Shown here: positions 7,050 to 15,139 of the stretch, in pieces
Layout of the letters: the number at the start of each line of letters is the position of its first letter
Position numbering within the stretch: position 1 is the stretch's first letter
Source of the DNA: JAYFRL01 sp034925905
Lineage (GTDB): Bacteria > Bacillota > Clostridia > Lachnospirales > Anaerotignaceae
Assembly (NCBI GenBank): GCA_034925905.1
Contig: JAYFRL010000002.1
Coordinates: 19,730 to 83,729 of the forward strand
Length of the DNA: 64,000 nt
Direction: 5' to 3'
Notes under the pieces: model-generated
What the model was told of the DNA's origin: nothing
The model's input: the letters and a program-made list of their open reading frames with translations, nothing else
Databases searched by the model: none
Position numbers and translations under genes: made by a program

Positions 7050-9070
7050 TTAATTTCCCTCTCTTTCCATATTAACAAGTTCATCCTCGCCGGTATTATC
7101 AGCGTCATCATTTTTTTGATATTTCAAAGCCGTTCGCTGGCAGTCATAGCCAAGGAGAAATCTCCCGTCGAGAGTTTTTTTTTCTTCGAAAGCACCTTCC
7201 TCAAACAACTCGGTGATATCGCCGTAAAGGTTTTTGTAATACTCACAGCTGCTCGGTTTTAGCTGTTTGAAGTATATTTGTGTGTTTCTGCGAATGAGTT
7301 CCCATGTGCGGAACGGTGTGCGGGAGAATTGCTGCATATACCTTTCTGCGTTGGTTGTGCGCGTTTCGCCATATTCAAACGTGCTACGCTCAACCTTTTC
7401 GGCAACTGCCAGCAAGCGCCCAAAGAGATAGCTGCGATTTGTGCATTGTTCGTCAAGCTTCATATCAAAAATCACTCCTTTTTCCCAATAGTATCTTTTT
7501 ACCAAAGAACACGCAATGTGAAGAACTCGGAGGTAATTAAGTTTCTTTTCATAGGCTATTTGATTGCATGCCTTTTCTACTGCGCTACGAACTATATCGC
7601 GTGGAATTGCTGCTCCGTCAATAATACAGGGACGCAGCCGGTCAAATGTAGAAAGAAGCATGGGACATTTGCCGTCACTGTTAGGACGCAGCGTCAGCTG
7701 TTTGTTCTGCTCTGTACCATAAACTGCTTTTGCCGTTTCGCTTATAGACGCCATACCTTCATATCGGCAGAAGGACTTATCCTTAAAATACTCATGCTGC
7801 CAGCAGCAGCTCTCTTGCCATATGCGAATGTTTTCAAGGTAGCGAGAGGTTGCTAGTTCTTTATAATAGGTCATTGCAAGACGTCCAGGGGTTGCGCTGT
7901 CAAGCGCCATAACTACCATCGAAGACAAATCACTTAGCTTTGTTGAATATCCATCTATCGCCATATTGAAATCTTTTGAAGAGGCATAATTGGTATCAGT
8001 TATTACTGATTCTTTCTCATCAAACAGCACACTTTCGGCAATTTTTGCCTTTTCACTTTTGCTTGCAGCCATTTCGATAATCGTCGCAGCATCATCGTAA
8101 AAATGTGGTATATTGTTTAAGCTGCTTTCCCATGCCACGATGCACAAGCCATCACACACATATCCCTGTCTGCGAATAATCCATTTCAGTGCGTTGTGTA
8201 TTTTTTGTGAGGTTTCATAGCCGATGGACATCGCTTCATTGTAGCCGCTTTTTTTGTCCTTCGTTTTGAAGCGCCCGCGGTAGGTGAAGTTTTTATCATC
8301 GTTTGATGAAATCAAGCTTGCCTTTGTGTCCCATTCACCACGAATTTTTACGGGATTTGTTTTTGCAGTCAATACTATATTGCCAGTCAAAAAGCATATA
8401 TCTGATTGTTTTGTTGTTGATAAATAATAAGAAATAAAACTATGCTGTACATCCTTGTCCAACCACACAGAGGTATCATTCTGCTGGGCTTGGTCCAAAT
8501 AAACTCGGAAGCGTACAAAAGCTTTTTCAATACGTGTGCCTTGAACTTTTTTTCTATCAGACAATATCCCCGCATCATCCAGGGTTAGCACCTTACTTTT
8601 TAACAAATCCTCAATGGTGCTTTTTTTGAAACATAATTGAGAACGGCGATTACTTTAGGATGTGCGTATTCTGAAGAGCACCAAGCGGATAATTTTTTCA
8701 AATATGAAGGAAAGATTTTCTTAATATCATCCAATTTCTGTTTTTTCTTCTTTTCCGTCTCTCCGTCAAAATACAGGGTTACTCTATCCACAAAATCTCC
8801 AGCAATGTACGACAAACTGTCGCATAAGGGCAGAGCTTTTACACTGGTTCTGCGATCCGGGTACGGAACGATTGTTTCCGACTCCTTTTTATCAAGTGTA
8901 CGGGCATTAATAAAGTTCCCATATTCATCGATGGTGATTTCAATTTGCGCTTTCATCGTATCATATCCCAAGGGAATCAATGTCAGATGTTTCCCGTTCC
9001 ACATTTCAACCTCGCCGGCTCGCCAAGCGTTTGCGTCATACAAAGAACAGAGGGAGGATGCCCAGCTCAT
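7050..9070 (-). pseudogene. cas8c: cas8c (csd1), type I-C large Cascade subunit, split by a one-base frameshift
   Basis: The N-terminal 156 residues (9070 down to 8600) begin MSWASSLCSLYDANAW as in Csd1, and the remaining 518 residues (8606 to 7050) are in another frame. The switch lies at a run of seven A on the coding strand (8621-8627). One extra A would join NYVSKK to STIEDLLKSKVLTLDD and give a full 673-residue protein, plausible for this family. Cas8c recognises the PAM and recruits Cas3. The start overlaps the cas5 stop (ATGA), so the operon is otherwise intact. The gap may be real decay, a sequencing error in a homopolymer, or slippage on A7 that restores the product. Confidence 0.85.
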
Positions 9071-9810
9071 AGCCCAACCTCCTCATCCGTAAACTCTTTT
9101 AGCCCGGTGAAGTTGTCAAGTTCTTCGCCGAATGGTTTGATAGCCATTTTGTGCAGAATTCGCCTATCCTTGTCCGGTATTTCATCCGGTTCGGGGAATT
9201 CTATGATTCCCTTGCGCATGACTACATTATGAAAACGGACGCTCATGTGTCCGCATTCGGCTTCCCGAACCGCTTCGTCGGCATATGTGAAGCCGTGGAA
9301 CATATAGCCAAGCGCGAATTCATCAATATTGTCATACGCAGCTGCCCCTTCACCAAAAATGCACGGGGACACATCGCCGTGACACTCTCGTGTGCCAAGA
9401 AAAACATCCCGCCTTCCGCTGCGTTCAATCATCCGGCGGGCAATATTGTGATGTTTATTTTCGTTGCGGTCAGCGGTCAGCTCTGGTCGGTTCTCGTTCC
9501 AAACAAAGTGCGCACGAACCTGATAATGAACATTTTTAAGGTAAGTGTAAATGGAAAGGTCATTCCCGCCATTGTAATTCCTTGTCTTGATGCCTTCCGA
9601 TGCTGTCTGGATGGGGTTCATGATTCGTACTGCATCAATGATCCAGATAATTGTTGGCTTGAAATAAACAGACATTAGGATGCCTTTTAAAGCCTCATAG
9701 GTTGGCACGTAATAGCTGCTCTTTTCTCCGCCAACACGGGTAACAGGGTCTGAGAACAGTGCCCTATCTCCGCTTACTTCAAATTCAACGGTATTTCGCT
9801 TTTTTTCCAT
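9067..9810 (-). CDS. cas5: Type I-C crRNA endonuclease Cas5d (Cas5c)
   Basis: 247 residues. Cas5d replaces Cas6 in type I-C: it cuts the repeat hairpin and stays on the 5' handle. Lys119-His120 (ENKHHN) match the catalytic Lys-His pair known from Bacillus halodurans Cas5d, and a Tyr-rich segment (SSYYVPTY, 31-38) supplies the candidate third residue. Further family marks are TRNYNGG and REC-GD near 80 and 140. The start is MEKKRNTVEF with GGAGGTGG upstream; the longer frame overlaps cas3. It shares ATGA with cas8c. With this gene intact the cell could still process an I-C repeat such as the one at 12351. Confidence 0.93.
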   Translation of the reverse strand: MEKKRNTVEFEVSGDRALFSDPVTRVGGEKSSYYVPTYEALKGILMSVYFKPTIIWIIDAVRIMNPIQTASEGIKTRNYNGGNDLSIYTYLKNVHYQVRAHFVWNENRPELTADRNENKHHNIARRMIERSGRRDVFLGTRECHGDVSPCIFGEGAAAYDNIDEFALGYMFHGFTYADEAVREAECGHMSVRFHNVVMRKGIIEFPEPDEIPDKDRRILHKMAIKPFGEELDNFTGLKEFTDEEVGL

Positions 9811-9832
9811 AGGTCGACCACCTCCTAATATA

Positions 9833-12238
9833 TCAGTGTTTGGGATTATCACTTACTCCAAATTCATCATGGTAATAAGTTCGAGACAGAATAAAGATGC
9901 CAGCTTTTTCTTCAAAGCGCACGCCTGCTCCGATTTTTTGCATTGCATAGTTGGTTAACTGCACTGTGTATCGCTGCAAATAGCGCAATTCTTTTTTTGC
10001 CTCGGAAATCAGATGATCCGATAACAGCTTTTCAATATGCATCAAGGCATCATCGTTGTATTCAACAATAACATCTTGGCTGCCCGTATCCCCGATAACT
10101 TCAAATGCTTCCCCGGCCTCTTTGAAAGCCTGCTTCAGTAGTAGGCTGTCTGATTTTTTGTTTCGTTTGCGGCCAGAAGGATTTGTAGTCAGCAAGTCAA
10201 GGATTGTGTGCTCCGGGTCATTTTTCAAAGGAAACGCCATTTCGTTTTGGAGCGGGCGATAGTATTTTGTGTAGAATTCATCCATTGCGGCTTTGGACAA
10301 TGCACCTCCCGGGTAATACTGCGGGTTTATACGGATGTTATGCAGGATTTCGCGTGTTACCTCTTGCGCACCATGTACATGACCAAGGTTGTAAACGCAC
10401 TCATCCCTAATATAGATGACAGGGACAATGCCGCACTCCGTTTCCCGATTTCGGTTGCACCGCCCAGCTGCCTGAACAACACTGTCTAGCCCGGTCAAGG
10501 AGCGAATCACGTGCTCAAACGATATATCGACGCCGGCTTCGATGAGCGTTGTGCTGATACAGATGATTCCTTGTATATTTGTTTTATTTTGCAGGCAGTT
10601 ACGTATCTCTGTCAGAACGACGCTCCGGTGCTCTGGACACATATTGGCGGATAGATGAAATAGTCGATATGCATCTGTATTACCGATAGTCTTTTGAATA
10701 TATTCCACTATTTTACGAGCCATAGGTTTTGTGTTTAAAATAACAAGAAGAGAAGACACCTCTTGTGCCTGTTTCAGAATAAAGTCTGCGGCTTCCTCGA
10801 CTGAAAGACCGTTTCCTTCGGTACAATCAACGATTTCAACTCTTTTGAATGCCTCATCATACTTTTCACTATCACAAGCGATGCTTCGCAAAGGCAGAAT
10901 GCGATAATCGCTCAGCCTGTCCAACAACGGTTGTGTTGCCGAGCAAAAAACAATGTCCGTGGCACAAAATTGAGCAAGGAAATTCATCGCCGCATTGAAC
11001 AGCTTCAGCACTTTGATTGGAAGCGCCTGAATTTCGTCTATGATAATTACTGAATCGCCAAGCGCCTGCATGCGCCGTACGCTTGAGGTTTTTGCATCGA
11101 ACAGTGTGTTGAGAAATTGCACCGCAGACGTGGCAATCACAGGGGATTGAGACCAATTTTCTGTCAATAGCTTGTACTTTTTTTCGCTCTCACCATCATT
11201 GGAATCGAATATTACATTTGAGTGATGTCGTAAGACGGCATCGTCATCTTCAATATAAGCCGCCATTTCATTTGCGTTTTGTTCCAGAATAGAGTTAAAA
11301 GGAGCAATATAGAAAATGTGCTTTTTCCCGTAGTGTACAGCTGTTTGCAGCGCATAGCGCAGCACCGACAGTGTCTTTCCTGCACCGCAGGGAACAACAA
11401 GACGAAATATACCACTGCTTCCGCCGTCAAACTCTGCACAGGCCTTTGAAATCTCAGCACGAAATTGGTCTAGCGCTGACGGTTCTTTTTCTGACTGGAG
11501 CAGCTTTATCTTTGCTTCACAATGGTTTAGATATGATTTCCACATATCTTTTCGCTTTTGGCAAGGCACCGGCGTTTTTGGCTCAACTCCATCCTCAAAA
11601 CAAGCCGTATTTGTGCGGTCGGCATCAATTACGATTGAGGTAAGCAGTCTAATGTACATTGCCAAGTAAAAATGAGACGAGCCGTATCCTTGCGCTGCAC
11701 TGTCGAATTCCTTTATTTTGGTCCAAATTGCATTGGCATCGTCACATGCTTCGCAAAACTCATTTTCAATGGTGTCTTTCCCATAATGCCCGTACACAAT
11801 ATGTTCCACTGCGTCATATGAATCAGAAATGTGCGCAATGGCTTCTTGAAAAGGAATTCTTCCATCTATGGAAAGGCAATCTCGCAATCCATGATGGCTC
11901 ATAATGACGGTTCGCACTATTTCTGCGGTAAGTTCTTCGATGGTATCCTTAGGATTTGCCAGATTGTTTGCTAACAGAGCTCCGTGAGTAGAGTGGATGA
12001 CTGAACCCCGAAAAACAGCTTCCCCAGTCGCAGCGGCTTTGAGATAAGCAAGATATTCTTGCGTGTTTTTTCCGTCATCGTGGTGTCTGCCTATGAACAT
12101 GGACAATCTGCCAATGCCATACTGGTTTCCGATATCACAGGTTATTTTTGCTACGCCGTTGTTATGTTCAGCAACTGTCTGTTCATGTCCATCTGATTTT
12201 CGTATATGGGCAATGAACCGTTTTTCATGTTCCTCCAA
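9833..12238 (-). CDS. cas3: Type I-C nuclease-helicase Cas3
   Basis: 801 residues, full length. The N-terminal HD nuclease shows His53-Asp54 (RHHDDGK), HST-H near 82-85, MSHHG (114-117) and an IDADRT motif near 204-209. The superfamily 2 helicase follows with Walker A GAGKT (285-289), DEIQ (401-404), an SATQ motif and a VQAAGRCNR motif VI. It unwinds and degrades DNA marked by Cascade. The start is TTG at 12236-12238 with GAGGGG 5 nt ahead. First gene of the leftward operon; its promoter lies at 12293-12321 and its predicted 5' end matches the pseudo-spacer of the adjacent repeat unit. Confidence 0.94.
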   Translation of the reverse strand: MEEHEKRFIAHIRKSDGHEQTVAEHNNGVAKITCDIGNQYGIGRLSMFIGRHHDDGKNTQEYLAYLKAAATGEAVFRGSVIHSTHGALLANNLANPKDTIEELTAEIVRTVIMSHHGLRDCLSIDGRIPFQEAIAHISDSYDAVEHIVYGHYGKDTIENEFCEACDDANAIWTKIKEFDSAAQGYGSSHFYLAMYIRLLTSIVIDADRTNTACFEDGVEPKTPVPCQKRKDMWKSYLNHCEAKIKLLQSEKEPSALDQFRAEISKACAEFDGGSSGIFRLVVPCGAGKTLSVLRYALQTAVHYGKKHIFYIAPFNSILEQNANEMAAYIEDDDAVLRHHSNVIFDSNDGESEKKYKLLTENWSQSPVIATSAVQFLNTLFDAKTSSVRRMQALGDSVIIIDEIQALPIKVLKLFNAAMNFLAQFCATDIVFCSATQPLLDRLSDYRILPLRSIACDSEKYDEAFKRVEIVDCTEGNGLSVEEAADFILKQAQEVSSLLVILNTKPMARKIVEYIQKTIGNTDAYRLFHLSANMCPEHRSVVLTEIRNCLQNKTNIQGIICISTTLIEAGVDISFEHVIRSLTGLDSVVQAAGRCNRNRETECGIVPVIYIRDECVYNLGHVHGAQEVTREILHNIRINPQYYPGGALSKAAMDEFYTKYYRPLQNEMAFPLKNDPEHTILDLLTTNPSGRKRNKKSDSLLLKQAFKEAGEAFEVIGDTGSQDVIVEYNDDALMHIEKLLSDHLISEAKKELRYLQRYTVQLTNYAMQKIGAGVRFEEKAGIFILSRTYYHDEFGVSDNPKH

Positions 12239-12267
12239 AACATCCCCTCATTTTTAAAAATAAGCTA

Positions 12268-12286
12268 AATTGAATGTTAATGTAAT
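12268..12286 (+). promoter_or_regulatory. Candidate target of the repeat-associated pseudo-spacer
   Basis: AATTGAATGTTAATGTAAT here matches the first 19 nt after the solitary repeat (12391-12409) at 17 positions, with an unbroken 11-nt seed. It covers roughly +1 to +19 of the predicted cas transcript, so Cascade binding would block initiation. The 3 nt on the PAM side are CTA, not the usual I-C TTC, which counts against strong binding. Confidence 0.5.
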
Positions 12287-12292
12287 AATTTT

Positions 12293-12321
12293 AGATTAGT
12301 TCAAAATAATCCAATTGTCAA
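12293..12321 (-). promoter_or_regulatory. Promoter of the cas operon
   Basis: On the minus strand TTGACA (12321-12316), 17 nt and TAATCT (12298-12293). The predicted start is near 12286, giving a leader of about 48 nt before the cas3 TTG. The -35 box is shared back to back with the rightward promoter of the repeat unit. Confidence 0.65.
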
Positions 12322-12343
12322 GAGGCATTTTTTCTGATATAAT
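12315..12343 (+). promoter_or_regulatory. Promoter of the solitary repeat unit
   Basis: TTGTCA (12315-12320), a 17-nt spacer and a perfect TATAAT (12338-12343). The predicted start (about 12350) falls at the first base of the repeat, so this is a dedicated promoter rather than a leader remnant. Confidence 0.65.
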
Positions 12344-12349
12344 AATTTT

Positions 12350-12463
12350 TGTCGTCCGACACCCTTTTTATGTTGGACGTGGATTGAAATAATTGAATGT
12401 TTATGTTATGGGAAACCGTAGCGACAAAGGCATCGGAAGTAAGTTTCCGGGGCCTTTGCTTTT
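12350..12463 (+). ncRNA. crRNA-like RNA, candidate Cas-autoregulating guide (CreR type)
   Basis: A predicted transcript of about 114 nt: promoter, I-C repeat (12351-12390), a 34-nt spacer-sized segment (12391-12424), then a hairpin (CAAAGGC 12425-12431 with GCCTTTG 12452-12458, inner CGGAA/TTCCG) followed by CTTTTA, which looks like a terminator. The spacer seed matches the start of the cas transcript 105 nt to the left. CreR RNAs known from other type I systems combine a degenerate repeat and a short seed match to a cas or toxin promoter, so Cascade represses without cleavage. Presence here is inferred from layout; processing by Cas5d and repression are unproven. Confidence 0.55.
12351..12390 (+). 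CRISPR. Solitary degenerate type I-C repeat
   Basis: A 40-nt unit that starts GTCG and ends GTGGATTGAAAT, the hallmark 3' end of I-C repeats, and so would leave the usual 11-nt handle TGGATTGAAAT. Its hairpin is well formed: GTCCGACA (12354-12361) pairs with TGTTGGAC (12371-12378), one G-U pair, around a 9-nt loop. Canonical I-C repeats are about 32 nt, so this one is enlarged or divergent. No second copy exists in the window, so it is not an array. Confidence 0.65.
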
Positions 12464-12564
12464 ATGCTTCCGCCAACCCATAACGAAGGCGGCATATTTT
12501 CCAATTCATGAACTCACTATCTTTGTAATCGTTTGTGTCTTTTGCAACTCCATCGAAAGGTGAT

Positions 12565-12618
12565 ATGAAAATAATATCACGAAAATGTGGGTTTAGAAAT
12601 GTTAGTGAGCGGGTTTAA
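12565..12618 (+). other. Mini-ORF with good ribosome site inside an inverted repeat
   Basis: AAAGGTGAT precedes an ATG opening 17 codons (MKIISRKCGFRNVSERV). The ribosome site and start codon lie within a 7-bp inverted repeat, GTGATAT (12560-12566) and ATATCAC (12574-12580). It sits 100 nt after the repeat unit, where a CreT-like RNA toxin could occur, but nothing shows that it is expressed, and ATA is not rare in this genome. Confidence 0.2.
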
Positions 12619-12625
12619 ATTACTT

Positions 12626-13084
12626 TTATGCCTGCTTCTTGTCTGTCTTTGCCTGTATCTTACGATGATAGGCAGTTTTGGATTTCCGACGATTTCGTTC
12701 TTTCTTGCATTCCGGGTCATCACAATATTTCTGGTGATAGCCGTTCTTTATGAAAATGTTGCCACAGGCTTCGCAGTAACCGATACCCGTTCTGTCTCCC
12801 AGGGCAGAGGATAATCGGGCGATGCGGTCATATACTGTGCCGCAGCATAATAGACAACATCAAATACGGAAGCGAAGGCCTGAACGATTCGGAACTCTCC
12901 ACTAAAACTCAGAGTCAGTTCAAGCGTAAACGCAGGTATCTTTTTGGAGACGTAGTTCTTTATTATGCTTAACTTCTCAATCGGACTTGTATTTTCAAAG
13001 CCAGAAAAGCCTTCGAATGAGACCAGCACCTTTTCTTCGTCATCATAATAAGCAAGCCTGTGTTGCAGAACTTCAGGTGCTCAT
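12626..13084 (-). pseudogene. Remnant of a mobile-element protein with C-terminal zinc motif (DUF6076-like)
   Basis: Read leftward, one frame carries VLQHRLAYYDDEEKVLVSFE through FDVVYYAAAQYMT, then coding continues one frame over as DRIARLSSALGDRTGIGYCE and on to a stop at 12626-12628. The end holds a Cys cluster, CEACGN and YCDDPECKKERN, like the C-termini of DUF6076-type proteins carried on phages and integrative elements. A frameshift near 12815-12835 and loss of the N-terminal part mark it as a pseudogene. The right edge meets a recombinase fragment on the other strand at about 13085. The family name is from memory of the motif and is moderately sure. Confidence 0.6.
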
Positions 13085-13085
13085 T

Positions 13086-13318
13086 ACTGATGGATGTAAA
13101 AGAAAAATCCCTCAATATCGAGCCTTTCCTCACAAAAGCAAGAAATTGCCGGATATCAAGGAATTGTGCGTAGAGGTGATACGGGCTTTCATTGAGAAAA
13201 TCTTCTTCAACAAAGCTGAAAGGGTAAATGGTCGGCGGCAGCAAGCAATCCGCATAGTCTGGAACTTTATCAGAGTGGACGAAATCTCAGACAAGCACAA
13301 AAAAAACGGCATAGCCGA
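13086..13318 (+). pseudogene. C-terminal fragment of a large serine recombinase (DUF4368 region)
   Basis: The open plus-strand frame here reads KKLPDIKELCVEVIRAFIEK, then IFFNKAERVNGRRQQAIRIV and WNFI, the characteristic tail of TnpX/TndX-type recombinases of clostridial integrative and conjugative elements. The catalytic N-terminal domain and DNA-binding region are absent, and the frame runs on without the normal stop, so this is a scar. Exact limits are uncertain. It shows that an integrative element once sat beside the cas locus and could explain its arrival or the loss of the array. Confidence 0.6.
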
Positions 13319-13397
13319 TATCTCTACCGACTACGCCCTATTTTTCCGGGAATATAAATCTCTAAGCCGCACCCAAAAAACGGGGGTTTTTATTATT

Positions 13398-14192
13398 TCA
13401 GCCTATAAAATCGGCTACTATTTTATTAAACTTTTCAGGTTCTTCAAGGAACATCATATGTCCTGTGTCGAAAACTTCAAATTGGGAATTTGGAATATGC
13501 TGGTGCGACCAATCCAATGCTTCAACATAGTTAACGCTTTTTTTAGCTGCGATAACTAAAGTGGGAATATTAATAGTCGGTATTATATCACGCCAGTCTG
13601 TATAACAATGGTTCATAAGAAGAAAAGCACATTCCTTTGACGGGAATTTAAGGCTTTCTTCTAAAACCCAGTCTGCATACTCTTTTTTGCCCTCAGGGGT
13701 AACCAACATTGCATCAACAAAGCCTTTTGTAGTTTCGCTTGGGTTGGCAATCAAAGCGTCGTAAAGCTTTTCAAGGCGGGGGTAATCTATAAACCCGTAT
13801 TTATGCGTGCTGCATGTAAGGACTAAAGGGGCCTCATCAACAATTATCATCTTTGAAAGCCTTTCGGGCCTGAATAAATCCCAGTAGCTCCAAATAACAG
13901 AGGAACCCATAGACCAGCCCAGCATGGTTATTTCTTTCAAATCAAGATATTCCACAAGCTCATAAATGTCTTTTGCAAGCCGGGATATCCGGTATCCAAA
14001 AGAAGGCTTGCCAGATTCCCCGTGGCCTCTTAAATCAACGGTTATAACCTGGTACTTCCCAGAAAGAGGTCCAATATTTTTACAGAATGATTTTGCGCTT
14101 TGATCCCATCCGTGTAGCATAACAAGCGGTTTTCCCTTGCCATATATTTCATAATGTATATCAACGCCGTCGTTTGTCTTAAAATAACTCAT
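13398..14192 (-). CDS. Alpha/beta hydrolase
   Basis: 264 residues of the alpha/beta-hydrolase fold 1. The oxyanion segment is HGWDQS (28-33), the nucleophile elbow GWSMGS has its Ser near residue 94, and the catalytic His lies in FDTGHMMFLEEP near the end. It resembles chloroperoxidase- or esterase-like small hydrolases; substrate unknown, cytoplasmic because no signal peptide is present. The start follows AAGGAGGATTATT. It is transcribed divergently from the Crp-like gene at 14405, which may control it. The next feature to the right of its 3' end is the recombinase scar. Confidence 0.85.
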   Translation of the reverse strand: MSYFKTNDGVDIHYEIYGKGKPLVMLHGWDQSAKSFCKNIGPLSGKYQVITVDLRGHGESGKPSFGYRISRLAKDIYELVEYLDLKEITMLGWSMGSSVIWSYWDLFRPERLSKMIIVDEAPLVLTCSTHKYGFIDYPRLEKLYDALIANPSETTKGFVDAMLVTPEGKKEYADWVLEESLKFPSKECAFLLMNHCYTDWRDIIPTINIPTLVIAAKKSVNYVEALDWSHQHIPNSQFEVFDTGHMMFLEEPEKFNKIVADFIG

Positions 14193-14404
14193 AATAATCC
14201 TCCTTAAAAATAATCATGGATATTGTTTATAAGGCGCCTTTATTTTATTATATTGTACGTTAAAAAATACATTGTTGCATTTATTACAATTTTTAAAAGA
14301 GAATGCAGAAATTTGTAGTGCATGTTACAATTTTTGAAAAGGAATGTTTTTAAAATTATACATAAGAGATTAATCTTAAAATTATTTAAAGGGGGGAGAA
14401 GACC

Positions 14405-15048
14405 TTGGAAAACGGATTAAACAGCAAAATGATAGATATATTCAGAGAACGCGGATTCATTAAAAGGTTCAAAGCGAAAGAAATTATATTTCAAAAGAAT
14501 GACACGGCGGATTATATTTATCTTCTTACGGAAGGCAAGGTTAGAGCTTATAGCTTTATCCAAACGGAGCAGAACGGACGCTTTGTTTTGTTGAAAAAGG
14601 GAACCTTGTGGGAGAGGAAGTTTTTAGCGAGACACATTTAAGGATAGTTAATGCGGATGCGGTTACAAATATTGTCTTTTATTGCATGGACGGCAAAAGT
14701 CTGCTCTCTGTTTGTGTGCAAAACAACGTAAACCTTGAGATATTGCTTTCATTTTTCATGAAAAAAATAACTTTGCTTTCAAGTCTTATTTTTTATTCGC
14801 AGTTTATGAAAAACGATAGGAAAATAGCTTATTATCTATATTCAAATTTTAAAATGGGCAAAAAAACAATATATTATACCCATGAGCAGATTGCAGAAAC
14901 AACCGGTATGAACAGGGTTTCAGCTACAAAAATATTAAATGATTTTGAAAAAAAGGGGCTTATAGAGCTGAATTATAAGTATATACACATTTTAAAGGAA
15001 AAGGAACTTGAGGATATTTTTGGGCTTATAAGCTTTTTTGATTTTTAG
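14405..15048 (+). pseudogene. Crp/Fnr-family regulator interrupted by a one-base frameshift
   Basis: The first 78 residues (14405-14641, TTG start behind GGGGGGAG) form the start of a cNMP-binding barrel, KAKEIIFQKNDTADYIYLLT. The rest is in another frame from about 14608: VGEEVFSETHLRIVNADAVT, a dimer helix, and a winged HTH, THEQIAETTGMNRVSATKIL. One extra A in the AAAAA run near 14594 would join them as LKKGNLVGEE and give a normal 214-residue regulator. No Fnr-type Cys cluster is visible. It faces the pyruvate:ferredoxin oxidoreductase gene 91 nt downstream and likely regulated it or the hydrolase. Real decay or a base-calling error cannot be separated here. Confidence 0.8.
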
Positions 15049-15053
15049 CACCA

Positions 15054-15095
15054 TGTGACAAGCTTGTTGACATCATACAAATAAAGGCATATCAT
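15054..15095 (+). promoter_or_regulatory. POR promoter with overlapping palindromic operator
   Basis: TTGACA (15067-15072), 17 nt and TATCAT (15090-15095) precede the oxidoreductase gene. The -35 box overlaps TGTGACAAGCTTGTTGACA (15054-15072), which contains the perfect palindrome ACAAGCTTGT (15058-15067) and begins with the TGTGA half-site typical of Crp/Fnr binding. This suggests control by the adjacent Crp-like protein. Confidence 0.55.
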
Positions 15096-15139
15096 AAAAT
15101 TATGCTTTAGGCACAATTTATAATATGGGAGGATTGTAA

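Noticed and set aside
7278..7856. Plus-strand frame of 192 codons inside cas8c
   Set aside because: Composition is that of a shadow frame; the opposite strand carries clear Csd1 sequence.
12351..12500. A true CRISPR array
   Set aside because: Only one repeat is present; no second copy or degenerate partner follows at spacer distance.
12565..12618. Mini-ORF near the repeat unit as a CreT-type RNA toxin
   Set aside because: It has a good ribosome site, but ATA and AGA are common codons in this genome, so codon starvation is not expected, and the seed of the pseudo-spacer does not match its promoter.
12987..13559. A 190-residue plus-strand protein
   Set aside because: Only its middle resembles a recombinase tail; the rest overlaps the DUF6076-like remnant and the hydrolase gene on the other strand, so it is not one gene.
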